Assembly (NCBI RefSeq): GCF_900218035.1
Contig: NZ_OBMR01000009.1
Location: 1-64,000 of the forward strand
Reading direction: 5' to 3'
DNA: 64,000 bases
From: Pseudobutyrivibrio ruminis DSM 9787
Lineage (GTDB): Bacteria > Bacillota > Clostridia > Lachnospirales > Lachnospiraceae
In this document: in pieces, positions 9,111 through 21,921 of the stretch
Position numbering within the stretch: the stretch's first letter is position 1
How the letters are laid out: every line of letters starts with the position of its first letter
The notes under the pieces: generated by a model
Databases searched by the model: none
The model's input: the letters and a program-made list of their open reading frames with translations, nothing else
Told to the model about the DNA's origin: nothing
Program-made: the position numbers and the translations under genes

Positions 9111-10145
9111 GTGGAAAAAGAAAAAGTAGGCGTTACTAAAAACGGCGAAGACATGATTGCATATACTCTTATCAATAAGAATGGTATGCAGGCAAAAATC
9201 ATGAATTTTGGTTGTAATCTTTTAGAGCTTTGGGTTCCAGATAAGGAAGGAATTCTTACAGATGTAGTTTTAGGATATGACAATATTGAGGATTATTTTG
9301 AGAATTCTCCTGGATTTGGATGCTGCATCTGCCCTAATGGCAACCGTATCGGCGATTCAAAATTTACTTTAAATGGTGTTGAGTACAAGCTCGATGCCAA
9401 CGACGGCAAGAACAATCTTCACTCAGGCTTCCATCCAATGCACAAGCGCATCTGGAATGTAGAGTCTGTAGATGACAGCCACATCACATTCACATGCCAC
9501 AAGGCTGATGGCGAGTGCGGATTCCCAGGAGAAATGGATATCACAATCACATACACTCTTGGTGATGACAACTCATTAAAGCTTGAGTATTCAGGGGTTT
9601 CTGATGTTGATACAATCTTCAACCCAACTAACCACAGCTACTTCAATTTGAACGGACATGACTCAGGTTCTGTTATGGATCACATTGTTTGGATTGATGC
9701 TGACAGATATACTCACACAGATTCAGAGTCTATTCCTCACGGAGAATGCCGTGAAGTAAAGGGAACTCCAATGGATTTCACTACTCCTAAGGCTCTCAAG
9801 CAGGATACAGAGGCTGACTATGACCAGCTCAACTGGGCAGGCGGTTTCGACCACAATTATTGCCTCAACAATCCATCTCTTTCAAAGCCAAGTTGCACAC
9901 TTGAAGACCCTGCAAGCGGAAGAAAGATGGAAGTTTACACTGATTTACCTGGCGTACAGCTTTATGCTGGCAACTACCTTGATGACAGCCATATCGGCAA
10001 GGGTGACTGCCCTTACGGCAAGCGCTTCGGAGTTTGTTTCGAGTCTCAGTACTTCCCAAATGCAGTAAATGTACCTGAGTTTGAGCAGCCAATTGCCAAA
10101 GCAGGCCAGAAGGCTCACTCAACTACAATTTATAAATTTATCTAA
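9111..10145 (+). CDS. galM: Aldose 1-epimerase (galactose mutarotase)
   Basis: A 344-residue protein of the GalM family, which interconverts alpha and beta anomers of galactose and glucose. The substrate loop GNRIGDSKFTLNG, the catalytic-His region NPTNHSYFNLNG and the late GVCFESQYFPNAVN motif (catalytic Glu) are all present. The start is GTG at 9111 with AGGGAGG ten bases upstream; the next ATG is well inside the conserved N-terminus. It feeds alpha-galactose to galactokinase, encoded about 2.4 kb away, which fits the lactose operon, although it is transcribed separately. Confidence 0.93.
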   Translation: MEKEKVGVTKNGEDMIAYTLINKNGMQAKIMNFGCNLLELWVPDKEGILTDVVLGYDNIEDYFENSPGFGCCICPNGNRIGDSKFTLNGVEYKLDANDGKNNLHSGFHPMHKRIWNVESVDDSHITFTCHKADGECGFPGEMDITITYTLGDDNSLKLEYSGVSDVDTIFNPTNHSYFNLNGHDSGSVMDHIVWIDADRYTHTDSESIPHGECREVKGTPMDFTTPKALKQDTEADYDQLNWAGGFDHNYCLNNPSLSKPSCTLEDPASGRKMEVYTDLPGVQLYAGNYLDDSHIGKGDCPYGKRFGVCFESQYFPNAVNVPEFEQPIAKAGQKAHSTTIYKFI

Positions 10146-10167
10146 ATAAAGAAAGCAGCTATGTAGG

Positions 10168-10197
10168 GAGGCTATCCGAAAGGGTGGCCTCTTTTTT
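10168..10197 (+). terminator. galM terminator
   Basis: GAGGCTATCC (10168-10177), GAAA tetraloop, GGGTGGCCTC (10182-10191), then TTTTTT. The stem is fully paired if two G-U pairs are allowed. Its left arm and the preceding TAGG are repeated in inverted orientation in the galK terminator. Confidence 0.88.
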
Positions 10198-10208
10198 AAT
10201 CTAAACAG

Positions 10209-10237
10209 TTGCATACAACTAATCCTTGTTTTAAAAT
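10209..10237 (+). promoter_or_regulatory. ddh promoter
   Basis: TTGCAT (10209-10214) and TAAAAT (10232-10237) with a 17-base spacer, directly downstream of the galM terminator and 35 nt before the ddh start codon. Confidence 0.6.
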
Positions 10238-10271
10238 TACAAAAGATTAAAAAGAATAATGGAGGTATGAC

Positions 10272-11249
10272 ATGATTAAAGTTGGTATTTTAGGATACGG
10301 AAATCTTGGACGTGGTGTAGAAGCTGCTGTTACTCTTAGCGAAGACATGGAGCTTGTAGCTATCTATACTAGAAGAGATCCAAGTACAGTTACAGTAAAG
10401 TCTAACGCACCTGTTAAATCTACAGCAGATTTGGATACAGGAAAAGAAGATATAGATGTACTTGTTATTTGCGGAGGTAGTGCTACAGATTTACCAGAAA
10501 TGACACCAAAGTACGCAAAGCTCTACAATGTAATTGATTCATTTGATACACATGCAAGAATCCCAGAGCATTTTGCAAATGTAGATAAAGCTTCAAAGGA
10601 AGCTGGAAAGCTTGGTCTTATCTCATGCGGATGGGATCCAGGAATGTTCTCATTGAATCGTCTTTATGCAACATCAATCCTTCCAAAGGGACAGGCTTAC
10701 ACATTCTGGGGCAAGGGCGTTAGCCAGGGTCACTCAGATGCAATTCGTCGTATCGAAGGTGTTGTTGATGCTAGACAGTACACAGTTCCAGTTCCAGAAG
10801 CACTTGAGAGAGTTAGAAATGGTGAGAATCCAGAGCTTACAACAAGAGAAAAGCATACAAGAGAATGCTTCGTAGTTGTTGAGGAAGGTGCTGATAAGGC
10901 ACGCATCGAGAAGGAAATCAAGGAAATGCCTAACTACTTCTCAGATTATGATACAACAGTAAACTTTATCTCTGAGGAAGAGTTGAAGAAGAACCACAGT
11001 GGATTACCACATGGCGGAAGCGTTATCTACACAGGTGAGACAGGATTTGATGGCAACAAGCATGTCATTGAGTACAGCTTAAACCTCGATTCAAACCCTG
11101 AGTTTACAGGTGCAGTACTTACAGCATACGCAAGAGCAATTTCTCGCATGAACAAGGAAGGCGCTACAGGTGCAAAGACAGTATTCGACATCGCACCAGC
11201 TTACCTTTCACCAATTCCTGCAGAAGAGCTTCGCGCCCATTTCCTCTAA
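10272..11249 (+). CDS. ddh: meso-Diaminopimelate D-dehydrogenase
   Basis: A 325-residue NADP-dependent enzyme that makes meso-diaminopimelate in one step from tetrahydrodipicolinate. This is the short lysine/peptidoglycan route. The N-terminal Rossmann motif is VGILGYGNLGRGVEAAV; SCGWDPGMFSLNRLYA and FWGKGVSQGHSDAIRRIEGV are hallmark substrate-binding segments of the family. Length matches the family. It has its own promoter and terminator and so is a single-gene unit. GGAGG precedes the ATG. Confidence 0.96.
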   Translation: MIKVGILGYGNLGRGVEAAVTLSEDMELVAIYTRRDPSTVTVKSNAPVKSTADLDTGKEDIDVLVICGGSATDLPEMTPKYAKLYNVIDSFDTHARIPEHFANVDKASKEAGKLGLISCGWDPGMFSLNRLYATSILPKGQAYTFWGKGVSQGHSDAIRRIEGVVDARQYTVPVPEALERVRNGENPELTTREKHTRECFVVVEEGADKARIEKEIKEMPNYFSDYDTTVNFISEEELKKNHSGLPHGGSVIYTGETGFDGNKHVIEYSLNLDSNPEFTGAVLTAYARAISRMNKEGATGAKTVFDIAPAYLSPIPAEELRAHFL

Positions 11250-11267
11250 AAGGTAGCAATTAAAATA

Positions 11268-11309
11268 AGCCAATATGTACGGATTAAACCTACATATTGG
11301 CTTTTCTTT
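11268..11309 (+). terminator. ddh terminator
   Basis: AGCCAATATGTA (11268-11279) pairs perfectly with TACATATTGGCT (11291-11302), followed by TTTCTTT. Confidence 0.85.
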
Positions 11310-11330
11310 AGATTATATCATTGTCCACAT

Positions 11331-11360
11331 AAAAAAGAGACTATCCAACCGGATAGCCTC
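11331..11360 (-). terminator. galK (lactose operon) terminator
   Basis: On the minus strand GAGGCTATCC, loop GGTT, GGATAGTCTC, then TTTTTT; one G-U pair. It shares the GTAGGGAGGCTATCCG segment with the galM terminator on the opposite strand. Confidence 0.88.
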
Positions 11361-11376
11361 CCTACAAAATCTTTTA

Positions 11377-12546
11377 TTAGCTTAATCTTCTAGCTCCATC
11401 ACCGATGTCTACTACATAGAACTCTGCGTCTAAGCCATACTTTTCTTTGTATGCCTTACCTACTGTCTCCTTGAAGTTCTCAACAGCTTCGTCCTTTACG
11501 ATGGCTACTGTGCAGCCGCCGAATCCGCCGCCTGTGATGCGGGCACCGATTACACCTGGAACGCTCCACTCTGTCTCTACAAGGAAATCTACCTCCTCGC
11601 ATGATACTTCGTAATCATCGCGAAGTGATACGTGGCTGGCATTCATAAGCTTGCCGAATGTCTCGATGTCGTTTTTATTAAGAGCTTCTACAGCCTTGAT
11701 TGTACGCTGATTCTCAGCTACGGCATGCTTTGCACGACGATAGTTTACTTCATCCTTGATTGCAGAGCCATACTTTTCAAACTCTTCATCTGTAAGCTCG
11801 CCAAGTGTGCTGATGCCACATACTGTCTGAAGATCAGCGAGAGCCTGTGAGCTTTCGTTACGTCTGTCATTGTATGCGCTGTCTACAAGTGAGTGCTTTA
11901 CCTTTGAATTTGTGATTACTATCTTTGCTCCGTCCAATTTTACGCTGGCATATTTATAGGATAAATCTGCACAGTCAAGGAAAATGGCGTGGTCTTTTTT
12001 ACCCATTGCAACCGCAAATTGGTCCATTATACCGCAATTGCATCCATTGAAATTGTTCTCAGAGTACTGTCCGATAAGGGCTAACTCTATCATTGTCTTG
12101 TCGATACCAAATAAATCAGTGATTACTGTGCCTGTAAGTACCTCAAGTGATGCTGATGATGAAAGGCCAGAACCGTTGGGAATATTGCCCCAAACGCACA
12201 TTTCAAATCCTGATTTAATTTCTGAACCCTTCTCGATCATAGCCCAAACTACGCCAAGTGGATAGTTTGCCCAATGATATGCATCCTTATTTGTAAGGTC
12301 ATCAAGTGAGCTTTCTATAACTCCTACATGCTCGATATTTGCTGAGTAAAGCTTGATTACTCTGTCTTCGCGCTTTCTTGCAACTGCATATGTACCGATT
12401 GTAAGGGCACATGGGAACACGTGACCACCGTTGTAATCAGTGTGCTCTCCTATAAGATTTACACGGCCTGGTGCAAAATATGTACGAATATCGCCACCCT
12501 GGCCGAACTTTTCCTCAAAAATTACTTTTAACTCCTGCTCGTTCAT
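11377..12546 (-). CDS. galK: Galactokinase
   Basis: A 389-residue GHMP kinase that phosphorylates alpha-D-galactose at C1, the first committed step of the Leloir pathway. The galactokinase signature GRVNLIGEHTDYNGG, the ATP loop GSGLSSSASLEV and the C-terminal GGGFGGCTVAIV motif are intact. The ATG at 12546 is preferred over a GTG one codon earlier because GGAG is seven bases upstream of it. It is the last gene of the lactose transport/hydrolysis cluster. galT and galE are not in this window and must lie elsewhere. Confidence 0.96.
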   Translation of the reverse strand: MNEQELKVIFEEKFGQGGDIRTYFAPGRVNLIGEHTDYNGGHVFPCALTIGTYAVARKREDRVIKLYSANIEHVGVIESSLDDLTNKDAYHWANYPLGVVWAMIEKGSEIKSGFEMCVWGNIPNGSGLSSSASLEVLTGTVITDLFGIDKTMIELALIGQYSENNFNGCNCGIMDQFAVAMGKKDHAIFLDCADLSYKYASVKLDGAKIVITNSKVKHSLVDSAYNDRRNESSQALADLQTVCGISTLGELTDEEFEKYGSAIKDEVNYRRAKHAVAENQRTIKAVEALNKNDIETFGKLMNASHVSLRDDYEVSCEEVDFLVETEWSVPGVIGARITGGGFGGCTVAIVKDEAVENFKETVGKAYKEKYGLDAEFYVVDIGDGARRLS

Positions 12547-12564
12547 CACATTTCTCCTTTAATT

Positions 12565-13092
12565 CTAACGATAAATGTCTCTCTTATTGTATTTCTCCAT
12601 TGCTGTAAGCAACTTGTCTGAAGGGTTGAATATTACTTTAAAATCGTTGCCTTTTGCCTCGCTATGAGCCACTAAGATGTAATCTTTTACTTCTTCATCG
12701 TGTGCTGAACAGTCATATGTCTTAAGCTGAACATGGTCAAACTTAAGTGATTCGTTTGTTCCAACAGCTGCAACCATCTTTATCTCGCTAGACTCAATAG
12801 TAACAACCTTCTTTCTCTTCTCATTGTTAATGATTTTAGCAATCTCAAGGCTACCATTTGTGTAGTCATATTCATATTCGATGTTTTTGTTCGAATATAA
12901 GATTATCGTAAATATACCCATAATAATGAGCAAAATCGCCATTATAAGTGTCAAAATCCCTCTTGAATAGCCAACAGTACCAACCAACAAGCAGAATGTT
13001 GCTACAGCAGCACCTGTTTTTTTTGTTTTATCCTGGGCTGTTTCTATTACCTTTACTGCCTCTTCTACGAATGTGTCGTTTGATTCAAACAT
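12565..13092 (-). CDS. DUF6106-like membrane protein
   Basis: A 175-residue protein. The N-terminal FVEEAVKVIETAQDK segment is followed by one or two hydrophobic segments (about 30-70) and a C-terminal soluble part rich in beta-strand residues. It resembles the uncharacterised DUF6106 family of Lachnospiraceae; this is from memory of the family. The function is unknown. The ATG at 13092 has AGGAGGT upstream; an in-frame extension to 13125 lacks support. It lies between lacZ and galK, after a terminator-like hairpin, so it may be read with galK. Confidence 0.7.
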   Translation of the reverse strand: MFESNDTFVEEAVKVIETAQDKTKKTGAAVATFCLLVGTVGYSRGILTLIMAILLIIMGIFTIILYSNKNIEYEYDYTNGSLEIAKIINNEKRKKVVTIESSEIKMVAAVGTNESLKFDHVQLKTYDCSAHDEEVKDYILVAHSEAKGNDFKVIFNPSDKLLTAMEKYNKRDIYR

Positions 13093-13109
13093 TATCCTAC
13101 CTCCTAAAT

Positions 13110-13141
13110 AAAAAGATCCGGCCACGTGTGTAGCCGAATCT
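13110..13141 (-). terminator. Hairpin with U tract between lacZ and the DUF6106-like gene
   Basis: Minus strand AGATTCGGC, 10-nt loop, GCCGGATCT, then TTTTTATTT. It begins ten bases after the lacZ stop. It may end most lacZ transcripts, leaving partial read-through to galK. Confidence 0.75.
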
Positions 13142-13150
13142 AATTATACC

Positions 13151-16998
<3,848 letters not shown>

Positions 16999-17015
<17 letters not shown>

Positions 17016-17901
17016 CTACTTTCAAACTAATAAATGCTAGAATTCCAACCAAAATGAATACGATAAATGACATTGCTGATGTGTATCCTAACTGTCCAAC
17101 ACCCTGACCAAATGCCTGGTTGTAAATGTAGTGTGACATTGTGATTGTTGAGTTTGCAGGTCCACCACTAGTCAAGTTCATTGACTCGTCGAAGAGCTGT
17201 AATGTACCGTTGATTGACATGATTGCTGTCATAACGATTGTTGGCTTAAGAAGTGGCACTGTAATGTACCAGAATGTCTTCCAACCACTTGCACCATCGA
17301 TTTTTGCAGCTTCATATACTGAGTATTCAATGTTCTGAAGTCCTGCAAGGTAGAATACCATGTTGTATCCTGTCCATCTCCAAATCAAAGCAATGATGAT
17401 TACTGCCTTTGCTGTTGATGGAGTTCCAAGCCAGTTAATGTTTTCACTGATGATACCAATCTTTATAAGAACTGAATTGATAAGACCCTGTGTTGCAAAC
17501 ATTGACTTGAAAATCAAAGAATATGAAACCAGTGATGTAGCACATGGTAAAAAGATACATGTTCTGAAAAGTCCCTTGAACTTTAAGTCCTTGTTGTTAA
17601 GAAGCTGTGCCAAAAGGATGGCAAGGATCAGCATGATAGGGACCTGTATTATTAAATAAAAGAATGTATTTTTCATGGATGTCATGAAAATACTATCCTG
17701 TAACATTCGAGTGTAATTGTAGGTAAGTGGATCAGCAAATGCGATATTGACACCCTTACCTGTTTTTAATGATGTTATAAAAGCCTTAATAATTGGATAA
17801 AAACTCATTATGAAAATGAGTATTGTTGCTGGTGTAAGGAAAATCCAGCCCGCTGCTAATTGCTTATTAGCAAGCGTCATTCCTCTTCTTTTCTTTTCCA
17901 C
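16999..17901 (-). CDS. Carbohydrate ABC transporter permease (MalF type)
   Basis: A 300-residue permease with six membrane segments. Its EAA loop is YEAAKIDGASGWKTFWYITVPLLKP. Together with the MalG-type subunit it forms the channel of a CUT1 sugar importer. It lies between the binding-protein gene and the second permease. A hairpin with a U tract at 17922-17950 separates it from the binding-protein gene, so its mRNA is probably less abundant than that of the binding protein. Confidence 0.93.
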
Positions 17902-17921
17902 GGCGATTCCCTCTTCTTTTT

Positions 17922-17950
17922 AAAAAAGGGAAGTGGGTTTACCACTTCCC
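17922..17950 (-). terminator. Internal attenuator hairpin after the sugar-binding protein gene
   Basis: Minus strand GGGAAGTGG, loop TAAAC, CCACTTCCC, then TTTTTT: a perfect 9-bp stem inside the operon between binding protein and permease. Such hairpins let the binding protein be made in excess. Confidence 0.82.
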
Positions 17951-17987
17951 CAAAAATTATCTTTTAGTACTTTTTTATTGATTGGAA

Positions 17988-19349
17988 TTATAATCCCATA
18001 TCAAATCTGAGCTGCTGCTCTGCATTCTCAAGTGCTGTATCAACATCTACGCCATCTGTAAGTACGCTCTGAAGAGCTGTAGCAAGCTGTGTACGTGCTG
18101 AGTAGTGGTAATCTGACTGCTCAACTGTTGGTACGTGCTGTGTGTACTCAACAATTGTTGCGTAGATTGGCTGATCGTTGAAGTAAGCAACACCCTGCTG
18201 GTAAACATCTGACTCTGCAGCTGCTGCACATGTTCCGATAACACCACCGTTTGTAAGTGCCTCATCATATGTTGTAGACTGTCCGTCCTCTGCTGAACGA
18301 CCACCAAATGTGTATGCTAAGAAGTCCTTAGCAAGGTCTGTCTTTGAGCAGTTAGCTGTGATGTAAAGTGAAGAACCACCGTTTGAAGCATATCCTTCTT
18401 CACCTGTAAGTGTAGGAGCTGTTGTGATTTCCCACTTACCTGAGTTGTCTGCAACCTGCTCGATTGTAGGAATGATCCAGTTACCATTGTAAACACCTGC
18501 AACCATGTCGCCCTGAATAGCCTGATCTGTGTAATCTGACCAGTCATTTGCAAGGTAAAGAACATTGTCCTGAGCAAGTTTAACTACTACGTTGAATACA
18601 TCCACAAGCTTCTCATTCTCTGTGAAGTATGGCTCGCCGTTCTTGAACTGCGAAGCACCTTCAGCCTGAAGCATCATGTAGAATAAGTCGTTTCCGTCGC
18701 CGTCCATGCAAAGTAAATACTTGCCTGTTGCAGCGTATACATCTTTACCGATTTCATCAAATCTGTCCCAAGTAATACCTGTTACATCATCGATTGTGTA
18801 ACCAGCCTGCTCAAGAAGGTCTGTTCTGTAAGCAAAGATTGCTGTTCCTGCATCTACAGGGAATCCGTAATGCTTGCCATCGATTGTAGAGTATGAAAGC
18901 TTCTCAGCTCCAAGTCCTGCCCAATCGCAATCAGCATCGTCAACATCCTGCCATGCATCTGGATAATTTGTAACGTACTGCTGGATGTAGTGATCCTGGA
19001 AAAGTACGATATCTGGTAATGTGCTGTAGTCGCCAGCCTCTGCTGCAAGTGTTACAGCGTTCTCAACATCTGAAGACTGTGACTGTGTGATAATTTCAAG
19101 ATGGAAATCTGGATTAACATCCTGGTAATCCTTCTCAGCTGCCTGAAGTGCTGGGATATTGAAGTTTTCGTCCCAAGCATAAACTGTAAGTGTGTTCTCG
19201 TCATCTGACTGAACGTCGGCTGCAGCTGCGCCGTCCTCTGTTGTAGCAGCATCGCCTGTTGCTGCTGTGTCTGAGCTTGAGCTGCCGCATGCTACCATAG
19301 AAGCTGCCATTGCACCAACAAGCATGAGTGAAAGTAATCTTCTCTTCAT
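17988..19349 (-). CDS. Sugar-binding lipoprotein of a CUT1 ABC importer
   Basis: A 453-residue extracellular solute-binding protein, family 1. The signal peptide ends in a lipobox (MVACGSS, Cys about residue 21), then an acidic Ala/Asp-rich linker of about 30 residues leads to the binding domain. It captures the oligosaccharide outside the membrane and hands it to the two permeases. The adjoining lacZ and galK suggest a galactoside such as lactose or a galacto-oligosaccharide, but the ligand is inferred. The ATG has AAGGAG nine bases upstream. It is the first gene of the operon; a 17-bp palindrome lies in its leader. Confidence 0.93.
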   Translation of the reverse strand: MKRRLLSLMLVGAMAASMVACGSSSSDTAATGDAATTEDGAAAADVQSDDENTLTVYAWDENFNIPALQAAEKDYQDVNPDFHLEIITQSQSSDVENAVTLAAEAGDYSTLPDIVLFQDHYIQQYVTNYPDAWQDVDDADCDWAGLGAEKLSYSTIDGKHYGFPVDAGTAIFAYRTDLLEQAGYTIDDVTGITWDRFDEIGKDVYAATGKYLLCMDGDGNDLFYMMLQAEGASQFKNGEPYFTENEKLVDVFNVVVKLAQDNVLYLANDWSDYTDQAIQGDMVAGVYNGNWIIPTIEQVADNSGKWEITTAPTLTGEEGYASNGGSSLYITANCSKTDLAKDFLAYTFGGRSAEDGQSTTYDEALTNGGVIGTCAAAAESDVYQQGVAYFNDQPIYATIVEYTQHVPTVEQSDYHYSARTQLATALQSVLTDGVDVDTALENAEQQLRFDMGL

Positions 19350-19389
19350 TCTCTTCTTCTCCTTATTTGTTTAAATTGTTCGGGGGTTA

Positions 19390-19406
19390 TTGTGCATCAT
19401 GCACAA
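19390..19406. promoter_or_regulatory. 17-bp palindrome upstream of the lactose operon
   Basis: TTGTGCAT, one central base, ATGCACAA: perfect 8-bp arms, 41-57 nt before the start codon of the sugar-binding protein. No clear -10/-35 pair could be fixed upstream, although TTGTCA occurs near 19463-19468. A regulator binding site is inferred; an mRNA hairpin is also possible. Confidence 0.55.
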
Positions 19407-19549
19407 CTTATTACCCAATACGTACCCCTCATATGGTCATAATACTAGTTATATCTGCTTATTGTCTGACAAAATCACTCTAAAAAAGTGCAAATTCGAC
19501 TATCAAAGATTGTTAAATAATTGTTTTTCTACGAAAATATGTTAAGAAC

Positions 19550-19594
19550 GTGAAAAAAGGATGGCGATTTAGCGTAGCTAAATTACCATCCTTT
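19550..19594 (-). terminator. araC terminator
   Basis: Minus strand AAAGGATGG and GATTTAGC-type arms form a long stem with GCTAAAT and CCATCCTTT, followed by TTTTTT. The stem includes the stop codon of the AraC gene. It separates araC from the lactose operon. Confidence 0.85.
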
Positions 19595-20518
19595 CTTTGC
19601 ACTGATTTGATAATTCTTTTTTGTTATTCCTAAATGATTCTCTTCTTTTTTCCACTGATAAGGTGTCTTACCAGTAAGCTTTTTGAAGTTACGATTGAAG
19701 GTTGATGGAGTCTGATATCCAACTCTAAATCCAACTTCCTCCATGGCGTAATCCTTGTTCTGGATTATCTCGCATGCCTTGTCTATTCGAACCATATTCA
19801 AATAATCAAGAGGCTTCATGCTCATTGTCTCTTCGAATATGCGTCTAAAATGGCTTTCAGAAAGACCACATTCATCGGCCACATCAGCCATCTTTATTTC
19901 CTCTGCATAGTGTTCTGCAAAGTAATTTATACTCTTTTCAATGTAGCTATTTAGGCGCTTCTCCTCGATTGTAAGGGAAGAACTCATATCCTCGTTGATA
20001 CGAAGCAACTCCACTATGAATGCTCTCAGATAGCCCTTTACAGATTCCTTATAGTAAGGCTTTTGCTCACGGTATTCCTCAATGATGTTTCTAACAATGG
20101 TATTCAAGGTCTTATTCTGATTCCACTGAATTACATAGCCCTGATTGTTAAGGCGCTTTATCACTTCCTCAGGAAGCATGCGCTTGAACTGCATTTCCTT
20201 TTTTATGAAGCTGTTAATATCGATGTACAGATACTCCCATTTGCAGATTCCGTTGTTGAAACTTTTGGTCTCGTGTGGAATATTCTCTGGGATGATGGTG
20301 ATTATTCCACCTTTGTAATTAACATTGGCCTCCTCGATTGTGAGCTGGCCATTGCCCCAATAGCAGTAACCTATTTCCATATAGTTATGAAAATGAAGAA
20401 GATTTTCCTGCTCCGCTCCGTAACTGCGAACCCAACTATCGCCCAAAAGCGCCATTACATAATGGCCTTCTGGAATCTCATAATATCTGTATTCAATCTG
20501 CTTTTTCTGTTTTGCCAT
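19583..20518 (-). CDS. AraC-family transcriptional regulator
   Basis: A 311-residue regulator. The N-terminal cupin-like sensing domain (about 15-150) contains LLHFHNYMEIGYCYWGNGQL. The C-terminal pair of helix-turn-helix motifs (about 195-290) includes MADVADECGLSESHFRRIF and EEVGFRVGYQTPSTFNRNFKKLTGKTPYQWK, the AraC signature. It sits directly upstream of the galactoside transport operon on the same strand, so it is probably its activator, binding sugar and then DNA near 19390-19480. Its own gene is nine bases downstream of the diguanylate cyclase gene and may be co-transcribed with it. Confidence 0.92.
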   Translation of the reverse strand: MAKQKKQIEYRYYEIPEGHYVMALLGDSWVRSYGAEQENLLHFHNYMEIGYCYWGNGQLTIEEANVNYKGGIITIIPENIPHETKSFNNGICKWEYLYIDINSFIKKEMQFKRMLPEEVIKRLNNQGYVIQWNQNKTLNTIVRNIIEEYREQKPYYKESVKGYLRAFIVELLRINEDMSSSLTIEEKRLNSYIEKSINYFAEHYAEEIKMADVADECGLSESHFRRIFEETMSMKPLDYLNMVRIDKACEIIQNKDYAMEEVGFRVGYQTPSTFNRNFKKLTGKTPYQWKKEENHLGITKKNYQISAKKGW

Positions 20519-20526
20519 AATAAATC

Positions 20527-21897
20527 CTAGTGTCTTCGGTCGTTATTTGCAGAATAGAACTCTGCCTTATCATTGTACATCAGCTTGTCGGCACTGTTAA
20601 TCATCTCTTCTATATTTTCTGCATTTTCCTGCCATACAGCGCCTATAGCCATAGATACCTTTTTACATTTTTTTCGTAGCTTTGCTACTAGCTCCTCGAA
20701 ATATTCCTTTTCTACTTGAGGAACAATGGCGATAAACTCGTCTCCACCGATTCGATAGCTGTATTTCTTCTTGAAGACTGATTCTACAATGGCTCCTGCT
20801 TCTTTTATGTACTCGTCACCTGCATCGTGGCCCTGATCATCATTGATTGCCTTAAGACCGTTGATATCAGCAAAGCATACCCCAACAGGTATCTTCATAC
20901 CCTCTATCATGTTGAGGGTTGCTGTAAATGCATTCCTGTTTCTTAGGTTTGTCATTGCATCGTGGGAACTCATATATTGCATTTCCTGACCAAGGATGTA
21001 GTTTCTAAGCTCCTCGGAAATGAAGATGGCAACTGTCTCAAATACTTCTGCCAGATTTATATCCAGGTACAAAGAGAAATTGTCGGCAACAAGATATCCG
21101 ATTGTCTCACTCTTGTCCTGTATAGCCGTGATAATGTAACGGGAAATTGTTCCCTGCAGTACATCCTCGTATACTTCTTTATTCTTCTTGATGATTTCTT
21201 TCGTATCATTAACAATTACAACTCTATTCTCCAGCAACTGCCTATCCCACATTGTGAAGAAATCAAATCTCTCAAAGTCTTTTCTGTTTGGCAGGCCTGT
21301 GCCACTCTTTTTGTCTGTCCACTCATAGATATCTCCCAGGTCACCGCCCTTCGACTCTACAATATAGACTCTGTCTGCCTTTATTTTTGTTCCAAGAGCT
21401 TTCAGTGTAGCCTTGATACCTCTTTTAAAATCGCTTGTGGAAAGAACCTTGGCGCAATCCAAGATTAGATTATTAGAATTAGATACAATTTCCTGGTTTT
21501 CCTCCTTGCGCTTTTCAGCTGTAACATCATGAATGATGAAGGCGCAAAAGCCCTTTTTATAAACTGGAACTGCCCAGAATTCGAACCATTTATTGAACTG
21601 TGTATTGAAAGTGCGGTTGATGACAGATTGGCGCATGACTGCAGCCTGATAGCTGAGCCTTATCCAATCTTCATCCCTGTTTGCAACAGTTGTATAGTAT
21701 GTTGCACCCATTAATTCCGCTGTTGGTTTTCCAACTAAAGATGCGTATTTTTCGTTTACGAAAATGAACTGCATGTCATGTACAGTGCCAAAAGGATCTG
21801 TCATAACCCTGAAAACACAGCAGGCATCAGGCAAATCCTTTAACATATACAAAACTTCACTAGCTGAGTAATCCTTAAATTCTTCAATCTTCTCCAT
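20527..21897 (-). CDS. PAS/GAF-like diguanylate cyclase
   Basis: A 456-residue cytoplasmic protein. A PAS domain (about 12-130, ending IIHDVTAEKRKEE) is followed by a GAF-like region (about 145-300) and a GGDEF domain (about 310-450). The catalytic motif RIGGDEF is intact at 382-388, with the upstream FADINGLKAINDDQGHDAGD substrate-binding segment. No RxxD inhibitory site lies five residues ahead, so product inhibition may be weak. It should make cyclic di-GMP from two GTP in response to a ligand or redox signal. It is nine bases upstream of the araC gene. Confidence 0.92.
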   Translation of the reverse strand: MEKIEEFKDYSASEVLYMLKDLPDACCVFRVMTDPFGTVHDMQFIFVNEKYASLVGKPTAELMGATYYTTVANRDEDWIRLSYQAAVMRQSVINRTFNTQFNKWFEFWAVPVYKKGFCAFIIHDVTAEKRKEENQEIVSNSNNLILDCAKVLSTSDFKRGIKATLKALGTKIKADRVYIVESKGGDLGDIYEWTDKKSGTGLPNRKDFERFDFFTMWDRQLLENRVVIVNDTKEIIKKNKEVYEDVLQGTISRYIITAIQDKSETIGYLVADNFSLYLDINLAEVFETVAIFISEELRNYILGQEMQYMSSHDAMTNLRNRNAFTATLNMIEGMKIPVGVCFADINGLKAINDDQGHDAGDEYIKEAGAIVESVFKKKYSYRIGGDEFIAIVPQVEKEYFEELVAKLRKKCKKVSMAIGAVWQENAENIEEMINSADKLMYNDKAEFYSANNDRRH

Positions 21898-21921
21898 GTA
21901 AGAAACCCCTTTTCCCCCCGA

